64,000 bases of DNA from Amphritea atlantica (GCA_024397875.1 CP073344.1:4145001-4209000), one strand, 5' to 3'; shown: positions 15,547-27,662, counted from the stretch's first letter. Program-made: numbers and translations. The notes: generated by a model not told the origin, from the letters alone.

Positions 15547-16146
15547 ATGAAGCCTGAAATCAGAAAAATAGTTAGTTTTGAAGAAGAAACCTTTATTGAA
15601 GGATTTAAAGCCGCCGAAACGCCGGTACGTATGTTTGCTGTTGCAGCGGTTATTAAAAACCCATGGGCAGGACGTTATGTTGAAAACCTGCGTCCGGAAG
15701 TGCTCGCCTATGGCCCAATCCTGGGTGAAATTCTGACTAACAAAATCAGTGCGATGGCCGGCGGTGCAACGAATATTGAGGCTTTTGGTAAAGCTGCTGT
15801 CGTTGGACAAAACGGCGAAATTGAACATGCTTCAGCACTCATCCATACACTGCATTTTGGAAATATTTTTCGCGAGGCGGTACAGGCTAAGTCATTCTTA
15901 TCTTTCACTAACACTCGCGGCCCTGCGAATGCGCCTATTATGATTCCAATGATGGATAAAGATGATGGCGGCCGCCGTTCACACTACCTGACTCTGCAAT
16001 TCAATATTTCAGATGCTCCGGGACCCGATGAAGTCGTCGTTGTTTTAGGCGCGGCAACCGGTGGCCGGCCTCATCATCGAATTGGTGACAGATATCAGGA
16101 ACTGAAGGAATTGGGGCATGACGTTGAAAACCCAGCAGCGGTATAA
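15547..16146 (+). CDS. amino acid synthesis (AA_synth, PF06684) family protein
   Basis: The 199-residue protein starts MKPEIRKIVSFEEETFIEG and contains NPWAGRYVENLRPEVLAYGPILG and AATGGRPHHRIGDRYQELKE, characteristic of the AA_synth family. Its biochemical role is not established despite the family name. The upstream in-frame ATG at 15493 would overlap the operator, and the protein similarity begins at 15547, so the latter start is preferred. It is the first gene of a five-gene operon with overlapping or closely spaced members. Its place beside a ring-opening monooxygenase suggests a role in handling an unstable intermediate. That is inference. Confidence 0.8.
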   Translation: MKPEIRKIVSFEEETFIEGFKAAETPVRMFAVAAVIKNPWAGRYVENLRPEVLAYGPILGEILTNKISAMAGGATNIEAFGKAAVVGQNGEIEHASALIHTLHFGNIFREAVQAKSFLSFTNTRGPANAPIMIPMMDKDDGGRRSHYLTLQFNISDAPGPDEVVVVLGAATGGRPHHRIGDRYQELKELGHDVENPAAV

Positions 16147-16948
16147 GTCAGAAAACGGAATAGCTTATCTTAAGTACGGCTCTGGTTCGCCTATCGTGCT
16201 GGTGCACGGCGTAGGCTTGCGTGCAGAAGCCTGGCTAAACCAGATAGAGACGCTTACTCAGCGGCATACAGTGTACGCAATCGATATGCCCGGTCATGGG
16301 GAAAGCGATCTTCTGGCAGAGGAAGACTCAGACCTGGATGACTACGTCGATGCGATTGCCGCCTGGATAGATTCTGAAATCAGGGAGCCCGTCATCATGA
16401 TGGGCCACTCGATGGGATCGATGATCGCCCTTAACTTTGGGATCCGTTACAAGGCGATGTGTATCGGGATTGCCGCGCTGAATTCGGTTTATCGCAGAAC
16501 GCCCCAGGCCGAGCAGGCGGTTCAGCAGCGCGCTCTGGATATGATCAAAAATCCAGCTTTGGACAAAGTTACGACACCCATTAAGCGTTGGTTTAATCGG
16601 GATCCACAGGGGTTTGAAAAGCAGATGGCTGACCTGTGTGAGCAGTGGTTGCTGGCAGCGCCCACTGCCGGTTATGCCCGAGCTTATCGCGTTTTTAGTC
16701 GGAATGATGGTCCGCAGGATGAAGCATTAGCCGCGCTTGAGATACCGGTCATCTTTATTACCGGTGATGGCGATAGCAATTCATCAGGCGAAATGTCACA
16801 ACGTATGGCCGCACTGTGTCCGAATGGACGTTATGCAGTGATTGAGAATGCCCGACATATGGTCCCGATGACGCATCCCGATGAAATGAATCAGTTACTC
16901 GCCGAATTTATAAAGCAATGCGGCACACAAGTAAGGAATCAGATATGA
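16118..16948 (+). CDS. alpha/beta hydrolase, TgnD-like amidohydrolase candidate
   Basis: This is a 276-residue alpha/beta hydrolase with oxyanion motif VHGVG, nucleophile Ser98 in GHSMGS, a probable acid near Asp219 (TGDGDS) and His247 in NARHMVP. It overlaps the AA_synth gene by 29 bases and the next gene by four. In trigonelline degradation TgnD hydrolyses (E)-2-((N-methylformamido)methylene)succinate, which is chemically like the substrate of the alpha/beta-fold acetamidomethylenesuccinate hydrolase of vitamin B6 catabolism. That pathway role is inferred from the cluster, not from a motif. Confidence 0.82.
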   Translation: MTLKTQQRYKSENGIAYLKYGSGSPIVLVHGVGLRAEAWLNQIETLTQRHTVYAIDMPGHGESDLLAEEDSDLDDYVDAIAAWIDSEIREPVIMMGHSMGSMIALNFGIRYKAMCIGIAALNSVYRRTPQAEQAVQQRALDMIKNPALDKVTTPIKRWFNRDPQGFEKQMADLCEQWLLAAPTAGYARAYRVFSRNDGPQDEALAALEIPVIFITGDGDSNSSGEMSQRMAALCPNGRYAVIENARHMVPMTHPDEMNQLLAEFIKQCGTQVRNQI

Positions 16949-17853
16949 CAACTATTGATACCCGTGAGCTGCGTAATGCGTTTGGCTCATTCATGACGGG
17001 CGTTACCGTTGTAACGGCGGTCAGCGAATCAGGTGAGAAAGTTGGTTTCACGGCTAACTCTTTTACCTCCGTTTCTGTAGATCCACCTTTGTTATTGGTG
17101 TGCCCGGCAAATAATCTGTCGAGCTTCGATATTTTTAATAACTGCAAACACTTTGCTGTAAATATCCTTGCCGAAGATCAACAGGATATTTCAAACACCT
17201 TTGCCAGCGCCAAAGGCGATCGCTTTGAAGGTATTAACTGGCATAGCGATGACAACGGGTGCCCGATCATAGATGGCACAGTGGCGCATTTTTCCTGCTC
17301 GACCTATAGCAATATTCCCGCGGGAGATCATATCCTGCTGGTTGGCCAGATCAGTGACTTCAGCGCGAATGAAAAGCTTGGCCTGGGCTACGCCAAAGGG
17401 GGTTATTTCAGTTTAGGTATGGAGCACCGTGCCGAAGAGCTGACTCACTCTCTTGATGGTGTTGTTGGCGCTATTATTGAGTACGACAATAAAGTATTAC
17501 TCACTTCGACTGAGCAAGGTTACAGCTTGCCACAGGTTGCCAGCAGTTCTGATCAGGGCTCACATAAGACCATTCGCAACTACCTTGAAAGCCAGGGACT
17601 GGATTGCGAAATGGGTTCCGTCTACTCCGTTTACGAAAACCTGGACGCGCAAAAGTTCACTACCTATTACCGTGCCAACGCAAACAACGATACGGTGAAT
17701 CAATCAGGCGTGTATATCGATATCGATAAGATCGCAGATCTTAATTTTGTGTCTTCGGATATACAGAGCATGTTACAGCGATTTGTTCTCGAGAAACAAA
17801 ACGGCGTGTTCCGTTTGTATGTCGGGGACAACAAAACCGGCGATATTCACTAA
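16945..17853 (+). CDS. flavin reductase with extra C-terminal Nudix-like domain (TgnB-like)
   Basis: Residues 1-170 are a flavin reductase of the HpaC type (FGSFMTGVTVVTAVSESGEK, then GFTANSFTSVSVDPPLLLVC, then CPIIDGTVAHFSC), which supplies reduced FMN to a partner monooxygenase. Residues about 175-302 form a second domain that begins LDGVVGAIIEYDNKVLLTS and QGYSLPQV. This resembles the start of a Nudix fold, but the GX5EX7REUXEE box is not recognisable, so it is probably non-catalytic. The ATG at 16945 overlaps the hydrolase stop and follows AAGGA; the frame is open upstream but that start is unsupported. The monooxygenase gene follows 13 bases later. Confidence 0.85.
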   Translation: MTTIDTRELRNAFGSFMTGVTVVTAVSESGEKVGFTANSFTSVSVDPPLLLVCPANNLSSFDIFNNCKHFAVNILAEDQQDISNTFASAKGDRFEGINWHSDDNGCPIIDGTVAHFSCSTYSNIPAGDHILLVGQISDFSANEKLGLGYAKGGYFSLGMEHRAEELTHSLDGVVGAIIEYDNKVLLTSTEQGYSLPQVASSSDQGSHKTIRNYLESQGLDCEMGSVYSVYENLDAQKFTTYYRANANNDTVNQSGVYIDIDKIADLNFVSSDIQSMLQRFVLEKQNGVFRLYVGDNKTGDIH

Positions 17854-17866
17854 CTGGAGCTATGTG

Positions 17867-18901
17867 ATGAAATTTTCTCTATTTGCACATATGGAACGGG
17901 TCAACGAAGAACAGACTCAGGTTCAGTTATATGAAGAGTTTCTGTCTTTATGTGATATGGCCGATAACGGTGGCATGTGCACGGTCTGGACCGGTGAACA
18001 CCATGGTATGAACTTTACCATTGCGCCTAATCCGTTTCTGAATCTGATCGATTTAGCCCGCAGAACTAAAAATGTCCGCCTTGGAACAGGTACGGTCATA
18101 GCACCATTCTGGGATCCTATCAGACTCGCGGGTGAAGCCGCGATGACCGATATTATCACCGATGGCCGTCTGGAGCTTGGTATCGCCCGTGGGGCATACT
18201 CATTTGAGTATGAGCGCATGGTTAAAGGTGGCATTGATGCCTGGGAAGCCGGTGAACGGCTACGCGAAATGGTTCCTGCAGTCAAAGGGCTCTGGGCAGG
18301 TAACCACTCGATGGACAGTAAGCATTATAGCTATCCTGAAACGACATCTTCACCCAAACCGCTATCCGAAAAAGGCCCGCCGATCTGGGTTGCTGCACGC
18401 GATATTAACAGCCACGAATTTGCTGTTGAAAATGACTGCAATGTCCAGGTTACGCCGCTATGGCAGGGCTTAGATGAAGTCGAAGGGTTGATGGATAAGT
18501 TTAATCAGGCCTGTAATACCCATGATAAGCGTCCGAAGATCATGATATTGCAGCACGCTTATGTCGGTAAAGATGAGGCAGAGCTGGCCCGTGCAGCCAA
18601 ACAGTTAAATGAATTCTACTGTTACTTCGGTGCCTGGTTCAAAAACGAGCGGCCTATCAATCAGGGGTTGATCAAACCGCTGAGCCAGGCCGATATTGAT
18701 GCACACCCGTTCTACTCGGCTGATCAGATGCGTAAAGATCTGATGATAGGTACATCAAAGCAGATTATTGATCGTTTAAAGCACTACCAGGACTTAGGCT
18801 ATGACGAATTTGCTTACTGGTCTGATTCAGGTATGACCCGCGAGCAAAAAGAAACGTCTCTTGCACGCTTCATCGATGAAGTAATGCCTGCATTTACCTA
18901 A
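17867..18901 (+). CDS. luciferase-like (LLM) flavin-dependent monooxygenase, TgnA-like
   Basis: The 344-residue bacterial-luciferase-fold enzyme begins MKFSLFAHMERVNEEQTQVQ. It contains the family features WTGEHHGMNF near residue 40, NVRLGTGTVIAPFWDPIRLAGE and DGRLELGIARGAYSFEYE. It would use reduced FMN from the preceding gene and oxygen. In Acinetobacter baylyi TgnA/TgnB open the ring of trigonelline, and this gene pair has the same type and order. The start at 17867 follows CTGGAGC; the longer frame to 17747 lies inside the reductase gene. An alternative substrate is another N-methylated pyridine such as homarine. Confidence 0.85.
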   Translation: MKFSLFAHMERVNEEQTQVQLYEEFLSLCDMADNGGMCTVWTGEHHGMNFTIAPNPFLNLIDLARRTKNVRLGTGTVIAPFWDPIRLAGEAAMTDIITDGRLELGIARGAYSFEYERMVKGGIDAWEAGERLREMVPAVKGLWAGNHSMDSKHYSYPETTSSPKPLSEKGPPIWVAARDINSHEFAVENDCNVQVTPLWQGLDEVEGLMDKFNQACNTHDKRPKIMILQHAYVGKDEAELARAAKQLNEFYCYFGAWFKNERPINQGLIKPLSQADIDAHPFYSADQMRKDLMIGTSKQIIDRLKHYQDLGYDEFAYWSDSGMTREQKETSLARFIDEVMPAFT

Positions 18902-18920
18902 TCTATTGACGAGAAAAACA

Positions 18921-20411
18921 ATGACAAACAATAACTTACCTCATTACCAATTATTGATCGACGGGGCGTGGGTCGAGGGTACTGATAACCAGGTCATGCG
19001 TAGCAGTAACCCTGCGAACGGCAATGACTGGGCAACGTTTGCCTGTGCTAATAAAGACGATGTTGATCGCGCAGTGAAGGCCGCCAGACGCAATCTGGAG
19101 TCCGGTCCCTGGGCTGCCATGAATGCCACTCAGCGTGGCGCACTGCTGTATCGCTTAGCAGATCTGGTTGAGAAAAATGCGCAACGACTGGGTGAAGTAG
19201 AGACGACCGACAGCGGAAAACTTGCAGCGGAGACGGTTAGCCAGTCAAGCTATGTCGCCAGCTATTATCGTTACTATGCCGGCCTGGCTGATAAGATCGA
19301 AGGGGCAACGCTACCCATCGATAAGCCTGATATGCATGTCTTTACGACACCGGTTCCGATCGGTGTGGTTGCGGCCGTAGTGCCCTGGAATGCACAAATG
19401 TTCCTTACCGCTTCAAAGCTGGGGCCTGCGTTAGCTGCGGGCTGTACCGTGGTTCTGAAAGCGTCGGAATTAGCGCCGGCACCGTTGTTTGAACTGGGTA
19501 AGTTAATTCAGGAAGCCGGTATTCCTGATGGTGTGGTATCGATTATTACGGGTGATGCTGCAAACTGCGCTATCCCTTTGACTTCGCATCCCGATATTGA
19601 TCGTCTGGCGTTTACCGGTGGTCCGGAAACCGCCAAGCATGTGATTCGAAATACCGCAGAGAACTTTGCAGTGACCTCGCTCGAGCTGGGTGGCAAATCA
19701 CCTATCATCGTGTTTGAGGATGCCGATCTGGAAAGTGCCGCGAATGGTCTGATCGCGGGTAACTTTGGTGCATCCGGACAATCCTGTGTTGCCGGATCCC
19801 GGGCTTTCATTCAGCGTTCTGTTTTAGCTGAACTGACGAAAAAGATTGAAGAAAAAGCGAAGCAGATTGTTATAGGCGATCCCCAGTCAAGCAGCACTCA
19901 TATAGGTCCTTTATGTACAGTCGCTCAGGTTGAGTGCATTGAGGCTACCCTTGCTAAAGCTGTTGAACAGGGCGCAACTATCCGTTTTGGCGGCCAGCGT
20001 GCGCCACAGTATGGCTCACAAAACTACTTCCAGCCGACCATGGTTGAGTGTCCGAATGATCAGATTGAAACCCTCAAAACTGAGATGTTCGGACCGGTTA
20101 TGTCGATCGTTGCTTTTGATACCGAAGAAGAAGCGATCGCGATGGCGAACGACAGTATCTACGGCTTGGGTTCCGGCGTCTTTACGCAGAACATTGCCCG
20201 GGCACACCGTGTATCGAGCAAGATTCAGTCGGGTATTTGCTGGGTAAATACCTATCGGGTGACTTCACCTATCGCGCCTTTTGGTGGTATCAACCAGTCC
20301 GGTTATGGCCGTGAAGCGGGTGTACAGGCGGTGCTTGATTACATCAGAACTAAAACGACCTGGATTAATACCTCATCCGAGCCGATGAGCAATCCATTCG
20401 TTATCAGGTGA
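18921..20411 (+). CDS. aldehyde dehydrogenase, TgnC-like
   Basis: This 496-residue aldehyde dehydrogenase has catalytic Cys289 (FGASGQSCVAGSR), base Glu255 (LELGGKSP) and cofactor motif FTGGPETAKH. It is distinct from the GabD-type enzyme at 12653. In trigonelline catabolism TgnC oxidises the ring-opened hydroxy-butyrolactone form to a methylene succinate. Its position last in the operon after the monooxygenase fits. The ATG at 18921 is preferred over TTG 18906 because the family N-terminus (HYQLLIDGAWVEG) follows it. A terminator lies 30 bases after the stop. Confidence 0.85.
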   Translation: MTNNNLPHYQLLIDGAWVEGTDNQVMRSSNPANGNDWATFACANKDDVDRAVKAARRNLESGPWAAMNATQRGALLYRLADLVEKNAQRLGEVETTDSGKLAAETVSQSSYVASYYRYYAGLADKIEGATLPIDKPDMHVFTTPVPIGVVAAVVPWNAQMFLTASKLGPALAAGCTVVLKASELAPAPLFELGKLIQEAGIPDGVVSIITGDAANCAIPLTSHPDIDRLAFTGGPETAKHVIRNTAENFAVTSLELGGKSPIIVFEDADLESAANGLIAGNFGASGQSCVAGSRAFIQRSVLAELTKKIEEKAKQIVIGDPQSSSTHIGPLCTVAQVECIEATLAKAVEQGATIRFGGQRAPQYGSQNYFQPTMVECPNDQIETLKTEMFGPVMSIVAFDTEEEAIAMANDSIYGLGSGVFTQNIARAHRVSSKIQSGICWVNTYRVTSPIAPFGGINQSGYGREAGVQAVLDYIRTKTTWINTSSEPMSNPFVIR

Positions 20412-20440
20412 TAACGTTAAGGACCTCTGTGATCCTTCAT

Positions 20441-20470
20441 AAAAAGACCCTCATCTGAGGGTCTTTTTTT
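20441..20470 (+). terminator. terminator of the plus-strand catabolic operon
   Basis: The arms AAAAAGACCCTCA and TGAGGGTCTTTTT form the stem, followed by further Ts. It closes the five-gene operon. Confidence 0.88.
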
Positions 20471-20471
20471 G

Positions 20472-20793
20472 TTTATCTATAACGATTCGGTAGTAGCCAC
20501 CCTGATTCGCTTATCAACTTACTCAGGCGATCCTCCCTTTACCACGGACGGGCAGGTCAGACCCGTGAGTTAACTTTCGTTTGTCCCTATGCTTATAGAA
20601 AAGAACGATGCATCGACCCGTCTGCTTTTATATGCTTTAGCCCTGGCCACTTTTCGGCCCCAGGATAATCAGCATCTGCGAAGATAAAATCTTGCTCTCG
20701 TTGCAGGACTCACTGATAGGGTAATGGTGAATACTCTTATCAAGGAGAGGCTTACACCAAGCTTTAAACTCTTCTATATTTGAAGTCAGCAAC
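20472..20793. other. intergenic region between the catabolic operon and gyrB
   Basis: This stretch lies between two convergent transcripts. No gene, repeat or RNA structure was recognised in it. Confidence 0.4.
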
Positions 20794-20828
20794 CAACAAA
20801 AAAGCAGCCCATAGGCTGCTTTTTGTTG
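20794..20828 (-). terminator. terminator after gyrB
   Basis: Arms CAACAAAAAAGCAGCC and GGCTGCTTTTTGTTG flank the loop CATA. On the minus strand it follows the gyrB stop and ends the dnaA-to-gyrB transcript. Confidence 0.85.
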
Positions 20829-20858
20829 CTCATTTCAATTCAAATGAAACTCGACACA

Positions 20859-23285
<2,427 letters not shown>

Positions 23286-23303
23286 TCAGTTCTCCTGGCT
23301 ATC

Positions 23304-24392
23304 TTACTGAGTGCTAAACGCACCCTCATGTATATTGAAAAAACAGAGTTCAGCCTGATCCGACCAGTATCCGGTCAGTGCATCTTTATCAACACAGGTG
23401 ATAAAGCACTGACTCGCTGTTTTTTCTAAATAGTTACAGAACAGTCGACTATGGTGCTGATCCAGCTCTGACGGAAGGTCATCAATCAGATAGATACAGG
23501 CGCGACTGTTCAACTTGTAAAATAAAACTCCCTGCGCCAGCTTAAGGGCGCTCACCACCACCTTCTTCTGCCCCCTGGAGAGACGTTCTGAAGCGGTGTG
23601 GCCATCCACCTTAAGCCGCAGGTCGGCCCGTTGTGGTCCGGCACTGGTATAACCCTGTCGCAGATCGCGTTCAAAGTTATCGTTCAGCACCTGATCGAGG
23701 CCGCGTTTTTTGTCCCATCCGGGACTAAAACTCAGATCGATACTGACGCCTTCAAGCAGATCAGCAAGGATCAGATCAAATTCGGGTTTTAATGCTTCAA
23801 TATACAGTTCGCGAAGCGTATTCAGCTGTTCCGCATAGGTAATAAATTCCCGGTCCCAGACCGCCCGAATCCGTTGCTCGATTTTACCATATTTCAGCAG
23901 AGAGTTTCTCTGTTTTAATACCCGTCTGAAACCACGCCAAAGCCTTATAAATTCAGGATTTGAGTGAAATGCACCCCAGTCGAGAAACTGCCGTCTGATC
24001 GCCGGACTTCCTTCCAGAATCATGAAGGTTTCTGAGTTGATTACCTGGATCGGTAACAGCTCGGCGAGGGTGGTAATATCGATGTTGTTACCGCCATAGC
24101 GGATGCGGCAGTCACTCTCGAGATTACGCTCGACCCCGAGTGGCTGACTGACGCCACTGCCCATCGCATCCAGCTGAGCAAACACCGTACAGTGCTGCGA
24201 ACCGGTCTGAATAAGATGATTAAGCTTATTGGTGCGAAAAGAGCGGCACAATCCCAGCAGATGGATCGCTTCGAGCACACTGCTTTTGCCACTGCCGTTG
24301 GCACCGTGGATGATATTGATACTGGGTGAAGGTGACAGACTGAGGTCGCTGAGATTGCGAACCGCACGAATATTGAGTTGGGTTATCGGCAT
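23304..24392 (-). CDS. recF: DNA replication and repair protein RecF
   Basis: This SMC-like ATPase helps load RecA at gaps in DNA. Walker A is GANGSGKSS near residue 31, the signature is LSRGQKK, and Walker B is YLIDDLPSELD. At 362 residues it has normal length. It sits between dnaN and gyrB as in most gammaproteobacteria. Confidence 0.96.
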   Translation of the reverse strand: MPITQLNIRAVRNLSDLSLSPSPSINIIHGANGSGKSSVLEAIHLLGLCRSFRTNKLNHLIQTGSQHCTVFAQLDAMGSGVSQPLGVERNLESDCRIRYGGNNIDITTLAELLPIQVINSETFMILEGSPAIRRQFLDWGAFHSNPEFIRLWRGFRRVLKQRNSLLKYGKIEQRIRAVWDREFITYAEQLNTLRELYIEALKPEFDLILADLLEGVSIDLSFSPGWDKKRGLDQVLNDNFERDLRQGYTSAGPQRADLRLKVDGHTASERLSRGQKKVVVSALKLAQGVLFYKLNSRACIYLIDDLPSELDQHHSRLFCNYLEKTASQCFITCVDKDALTGYWSDQAELCFFNIHEGAFSTQ

Positions 24393-24437
24393 ATATGGGG
24401 GAGGTATAGGAAGGGGGCCTGAGGCCCCCTGACAGGA

Positions 24438-25541
24438 TTACATCCGCATCGGCATCACAACATAGAGGGAGTTGGCATCGTCCAGCCCCTCAATCAGCGC
24501 ACTGCTGTTTGAGTCGGCCAGGGTAAAGCGAACCACCTCAGAGCTGACAATCGACAGAACATCCAACAGATAGTTAACGTTGAAGCCGATCTCCAGAGTA
24601 TCGCCTTCATAGTCCACGGCAACAGTCTCTTCCGCTTCTTCCTGCTCCGGGTTATTGGCCATAACCTGCAGATAACCGTTAGTCAGTGACAAACGCACGC
24701 CGCGATATTTTTCGTTCGACAGAATCGCAATCCGACTGAATACCTGACGCAGCTCCTGACGGGTGCCAAGCATAAACTTGTCGCCACCTTGCGGAATAAC
24801 GCGCTGATAATCAGGGAACTTGCCGTCAACCAGCTTAGAGGTAAAGGTAAAGTCACCGGCATGGGCGCGAATATGGTTGGCACCCACCACCAGTTTGACC
24901 TGATCATCACCGCTCTGTAACAGACGGGCCAGCTCGAGGATACCTTTACGCGGCACGATAAACTGATGGTTAGCCGGGCCGTTGGTGTCGACCTCGGTCA
25001 CACTGGTCGCCAGACGGTGGCCGTCGGTGGAAACTGCCCGCAGACTGTTCTCGGTGATCTCCAGCAGCATACCGTTGAGGTAATAGCGAACATCCTGCTG
25101 AGCCATAGAGAAACCGGTCTGATCAATCAGATGACGCAACTGGCTCTGCAGCACATTCAGCTCAAATGATTCAGGACTATCTTCAACATTGGGGAACTCA
25201 GCCGCAGGCAGGGTAGAGAGTGTGAAACGACTGCGTCCCGCTTTGATCACCATCTTCTGACCGGTCAGGGTCAGCTCGATCTGCGCCGAATCTGGCAGGG
25301 ATTTACAGATATCCATCAGCTTGCGTGCCGGAACCGTGATCGAACCCGCTTCAGCCGGCTCATCCAGCTGGACCCGGCCAACCAGTTCAACTTCCAGGTC
25401 GGTACCGGTCATCGACAGCTGATCACCCTCTGCAACCAGCAGGATGTTGGAAAGCACTGGCAGAGTCTGACGACGTTCCACAACACCTGCAACTAACTGC
25501 AGAGGTTTAATTAGCGCTTCTCGCGAAATAACAAATTTCAT
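24438..25541 (-). CDS. dnaN: DNA polymerase III beta sliding clamp
   Basis: DnaN is the ring-shaped processivity clamp of the replicase. It begins MKFVISREALIKPLQLVAG and ends SLYVVMPMRM, both diagnostic, and has the three-domain length of 367 residues. The C-terminal MPMRL-like tail is the conserved clamp edge. It lies 29 bases after dnaA and 45 before recF. Confidence 0.98.
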   Translation of the reverse strand: MKFVISREALIKPLQLVAGVVERRQTLPVLSNILLVAEGDQLSMTGTDLEVELVGRVQLDEPAEAGSITVPARKLMDICKSLPDSAQIELTLTGQKMVIKAGRSRFTLSTLPAAEFPNVEDSPESFELNVLQSQLRHLIDQTGFSMAQQDVRYYLNGMLLEITENSLRAVSTDGHRLATSVTEVDTNGPANHQFIVPRKGILELARLLQSGDDQVKLVVGANHIRAHAGDFTFTSKLVDGKFPDYQRVIPQGGDKFMLGTRQELRQVFSRIAILSNEKYRGVRLSLTNGYLQVMANNPEQEEAEETVAVDYEGDTLEIGFNVNYLLDVLSIVSSEVVRFTLADSNSSALIEGLDDANSLYVVMPMRM

Positions 25542-25570
25542 CTTTTTGCTACCCTTAATTGATCAGCCTG

Positions 25571-27142
25571 TTACGCGGTCAGATGACGCAACAGATTCTG
25601 ATAATCCTCTCTTATATCCGTATCGGTCTCACGCAGCGAAGCTACTTTACGGCAACCATGCAGTACCGTCGTATGATCCCGTCCACCAAAAGCATCACCA
25701 ATCTCAGGCAAGCTGTGATTGGTCAGCTCTTTAGACAGAGTCATAGCAACCTGTCTCGGCCGGGCCACAGAACGACTGCGGCGTTTCGAAAGCAGGTCCG
25801 ATACTTTTATCTTATAGTAATCGGCTACAACCCGCTGAATGTTATCAATACTAACCTGTTTATCCTGCAATGCCAGCAGGTCTTTCAGTGATTCTTTAAT
25901 AAAAGGTGTAGTGATCGCATTTCCGGTGAAATGGGCATTTGCAATCACCCGTTTCAGCGCCCCTTCAAGCTCACGGACGTTGGAGCGAATCTTTTGCGCC
26001 AGGAAGAAAGCCGAGTCATCCGGCAGACGAACCTGAGCTTCTTCAGCCTTCTTCATCAGGATCGCCACCCGGGTTTCCAGCTCCGGCGGTTCAATCGCCA
26101 CCGTCAGGCCCCAGCCAAAGCGGGACTTCAGCCGCTCCTCAACACCGTTGATCTCTTTCGGATAGCGGTCACTGGTGAGGATCATTTGTTGTCCCCCCTC
26201 AAGCAGCGCATTAAAAGTGTGAAAGAACTCTTCCTGGGAACGCTCTTTACCGGCGAAAAACTGAATATCATCGATCAGCAAGGCATCAACCGAGCGGTAG
26301 TAACGTTTAAAATCGTTGATCGCATTCAGCTGCAGCGCCTTCACCATATCCGCTACAAACCGTTCGGAGTGCAGATAAACAATCTTGGCTTTCGGATTGC
26401 GCTGCAGCATCTCCATCCCCACCGCATGCATCAGGTGGGTTTTACCCAGACCCACACCACCATATATAAACAGTGGGTTATAGGAACCGCCGGGGTTATC
26501 TGCCACCTGCTGTGCTGCGGCCAATGCCAACTGGTTAGACTTACCCTGAACAAACGAGTTAAAGGTAAACGACTGATTCAGGTTGGACTGGTGTCGCACA
26601 CTGCCTTCAACATCGACATTGCGTGACACGGTGGACTGAACAGAAGGGGGAACAATGATTTCGCGATGTTCGCGATGATTGATCGGCTGAAAACTGCTGT
26701 CATCAATCGCCAGCTGCTGAGGAGCATTTTCCTCGACCGGTTGCTTCTTAACTGCGGGCTGAGGCCGGTTGCCAAAACTATTCTGAGAATCATAGGCTGA
26801 TGGAAACGGCTCTGCGTCATCGAAGCGGCTGGCCGGCCGACGTGCAGGTGCAGCCGGTGGAGCAGGGCGCACCGGGCGCTGGGAGAAACCGTTCGCACGT
26901 CCGGCGATATCGATACTCACCTTGGCGGCGATATCTCCACTGACCGTATTGACGATCTCGCGAATCCGGTTCAGGTATTTATCGCTCACCCAATCCTTAA
27001 CAAAACGGTTAGGCGCCAGCAATACAAGCCCGGTCTCAGCCTCAGGAGAAACCTTCAGAGGCCTGATCCAGGTGTTGTATTGTTGTGAGGGGAACTCATC
27101 CTGAAGATTTTGAAGACACTGTTCCCACAACTCAGCCGACAT
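25571..27142 (-). CDS. dnaA: chromosomal replication initiator DnaA
   Basis: DnaA opens the origin by binding DnaA boxes. Domain I starts [19 protein letters not shown] proline/alanine-rich linker follows (about residues 90-170). The AAA+ domain has Walker [14 protein letters not shown] and Walker [13 protein letters not shown]. The C-terminal DNA-binding helix contains [20 protein letters not shown] and DHTTVLHGC. At 523 residues it is somewhat longer than E. coli DnaA (467), mainly in the linker. DnaA boxes lie both upstream at 27246 and in the mnmG-side region. Confidence 0.98.
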   Translation of the reverse strand: MSAELWEQCLQNLQDEFPSQQYNTWIRPLKVSPEAETGLVLLAPNRFVKDWVSDKYLNRIREIVNTVSGDIAAKVSIDIAGRANGFSQRPVRPAPPAAPARRPASRFDDAEPFPSAYDSQNSFGNRPQPAVKKQPVEENAPQQLAIDDSSFQPINHREHREIIVPPSVQSTVSRNVDVEGSVRHQSNLNQSFTFNSFVQGKSNQLALAAAQQVADNPGGSYNPLFIYGGVGLGKTHLMHAVGMEMLQRNPKAKIVYLHSERFVADMVKALQLNAINDFKRYYRSVDALLIDDIQFFAGKERSQEEFFHTFNALLEGGQQMILTSDRYPKEINGVEERLKSRFGWGLTVAIEPPELETRVAILMKKAEEAQVRLPDDSAFFLAQKIRSNVRELEGALKRVIANAHFTGNAITTPFIKESLKDLLALQDKQVSIDNIQRVVADYYKIKVSDLLSKRRSRSVARPRQVAMTLSKELTNHSLPEIGDAFGGRDHTTVLHGCRKVASLRETDTDIREDYQNLLRHLTA

Positions 27143-27662
27143 AGCGAATCCTTAAACATCCTCTGTTTTCACTACTACTTGAGTGATCGAGAACAAGACC
27201 GTAAACGTAAAAAATATTAGCAGATAATACCCTTTAAACGCCTGCTTATCCACAGTTTGTATCAATCTGTTACTAATTCTTTTTTGTATAATTTTCAATC
27301 AATTAGCAAGAATCCCACAGTTTACGCGGTTAACAGAGGAGGCGGTAAAAAATTATCCATAATTTAAAAACAGTTAATACTCAGATATATCAACAGACTA
27401 TCTGATTGTTTTTTATAGATTTAAACAAGTTAACAACAAAACTTTGTGTATATCTTAAAAAAACCTTCGGCAAATAACTTCATCTCCATTAGTCTCTGCT
27501 TTATTCTCTGTCATAAATCACCTGAACAGCTTTTTTACGATTGATGTCAGGAATTGTTTGCAAAGCGAATATCTTTTCTCTACAATTTCGCGTCTGTTTT
27601 TGACCGTGGGATTCAGCCAACCTTACTGATACCACCACACTGTATGTTAGTAGGACTGACCA
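27143..27662. promoter_or_regulatory. dnaA-rpmH divergent intergenic region with DnaA boxes
   Basis: A perfect DnaA box TTATCCACA lies at 27246-27254. Near matches occur at about 27353 (TTATCCATA) and 27445 (TGTGTATAT, reverse strand). The region is AT-rich. In pseudomonads the origin lies in this interval, whereas here the mnmG-side region has more boxes, so this region more likely serves DnaA autoregulation, or is a second origin element. An rpmH promoter TTGCAA-17-TACAAT lies at 27558-27586. Confidence 0.6.
27558..27586 (+). promoter_or_regulatory. rpmH promoter candidate
   Basis: TTGCAA (27558-27563) and TACAAT (27581-27586) are spaced by 17 bases, a good sigma-70 match, about 77 bases before rpmH. 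Confidence 0.6.

Noticed and set aside
17747..17866. Forty-codon N-terminal extension of the LLM monooxygenase
   Set aside because: It lies inside the flavin reductase coding region, and a good ribosome binding site with the family N-terminus begins at 17867.
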